A stretch of 5,862 nt of DNA from Pseudomonadota bacterium (GTDB lineage Bacteria; Pseudomonadota; Gammaproteobacteria; Burkholderiales; Ferrovaceae), in NCBI GenBank assembly GCA_021828745.1, contig JAJZDE010000083.1, positions 1 through 5,862 of the forward strand, given 5' to 3'. How positions within the stretch are numbered: position 1 is the first letter of the stretch; each line of letters begins with the position of its first letter. The position numbers were made by a program, and so were the translations under genes. Of the stretch, positions 5,808-5,862 are shown in pieces. The notes under the pieces are model-generated. The model saw only the letters and a list, made by a program, of their open reading frames with translations. It ran no database searches and was not told the origin of the DNA.

Positions 5808-5843
5808 ATCAAATTCTTTGCTCTGCGGATACGTCTCAGGATA
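5808..5843 (+). repeat. Direct repeat copy 2, just downstream of GT87 copy C
   Basis: Starts one base after the stop codon of copy C. The 5812-5843 block matches 4507-4538 at 30 of 32 positions (hand count), and the atcaaa on its left is also shared once a 9-nt gap is allowed. Copy 1 lies upstream of a GT87 gene, so this copy may mark the leader of a further gene to the right; an ATG at 5859 lies too close to the edge to judge. Confidence 0.85.
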
Positions 5844-5862
5844 AGCAGCAACATCCCCATGA

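Noticed and set aside
1..5862. CRISPR arrays, tRNA or rRNA genes
   Set aside because: No regularly spaced direct repeats with spacers and no cloverleaf or rRNA-like stretch were seen on either strand.

Overview
The window looks like an accessory stretch of a proteobacterial chromosome. Composition is moderate in GC, start codons include TTG and GTG, and the left edge holds the tail of an Rpn-type (PD-(D/E)XK) putative transposase. Acidithiobacillus or a relative is a tentative guess from gene style only; nothing in the window proves a genus.

Layout: (1) positions 2-319 hold the 3' end of an Rpn-family recombination-promoting nuclease with a five-unit 12-bp repeat. (2) 423-1679 (minus) encodes a polytopic GT-C glycosyltransferase of the GT87/DUF2029 family (copy A), convergent with the Rpn gene. 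(3) 1680-2222 is a gene-poor region with an interspersed REP-like repeat, a short direct repeat and an AT-rich inverted repeat. (4) 2223-2502 holds what I read as the decayed C-terminal remnant of a fourth GT87 gene: it aligns without a gap to the intact copies over 56 residues, then shifts frame. (5) 2495-3736 is GT87 copy B, whose 3' end runs into an inverted copy of the REP-like repeat. (6) 3891-4466 encodes a thioredoxin-fold, peroxiredoxin-like protein with a CNHC active site and more C-rich codons than its neighbours. (7) 4571-5806 is GT87 copy C, flanked by two copies of a near-identical direct repeat (4494-4538 and 5808-5843).

The main message is a local amplification of GT87 genes: three apparently intact, diverged paralogs and one broken one within 5.5 kb, bounded by repeats that could have driven duplication and rearrangement. 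By family knowledge these are membrane enzymes that use a polyprenyl-phosphate sugar donor on the outer face of the cytoplasmic membrane, so they probably decorate a lipid-linked or surface glycan. Donor and acceptor cannot be read from the sequence. The thioredoxin-like gene has no obvious functional link and may simply be an ancestral gene around which the cluster grew. The repeat at the right edge hints that the array may continue past the window.
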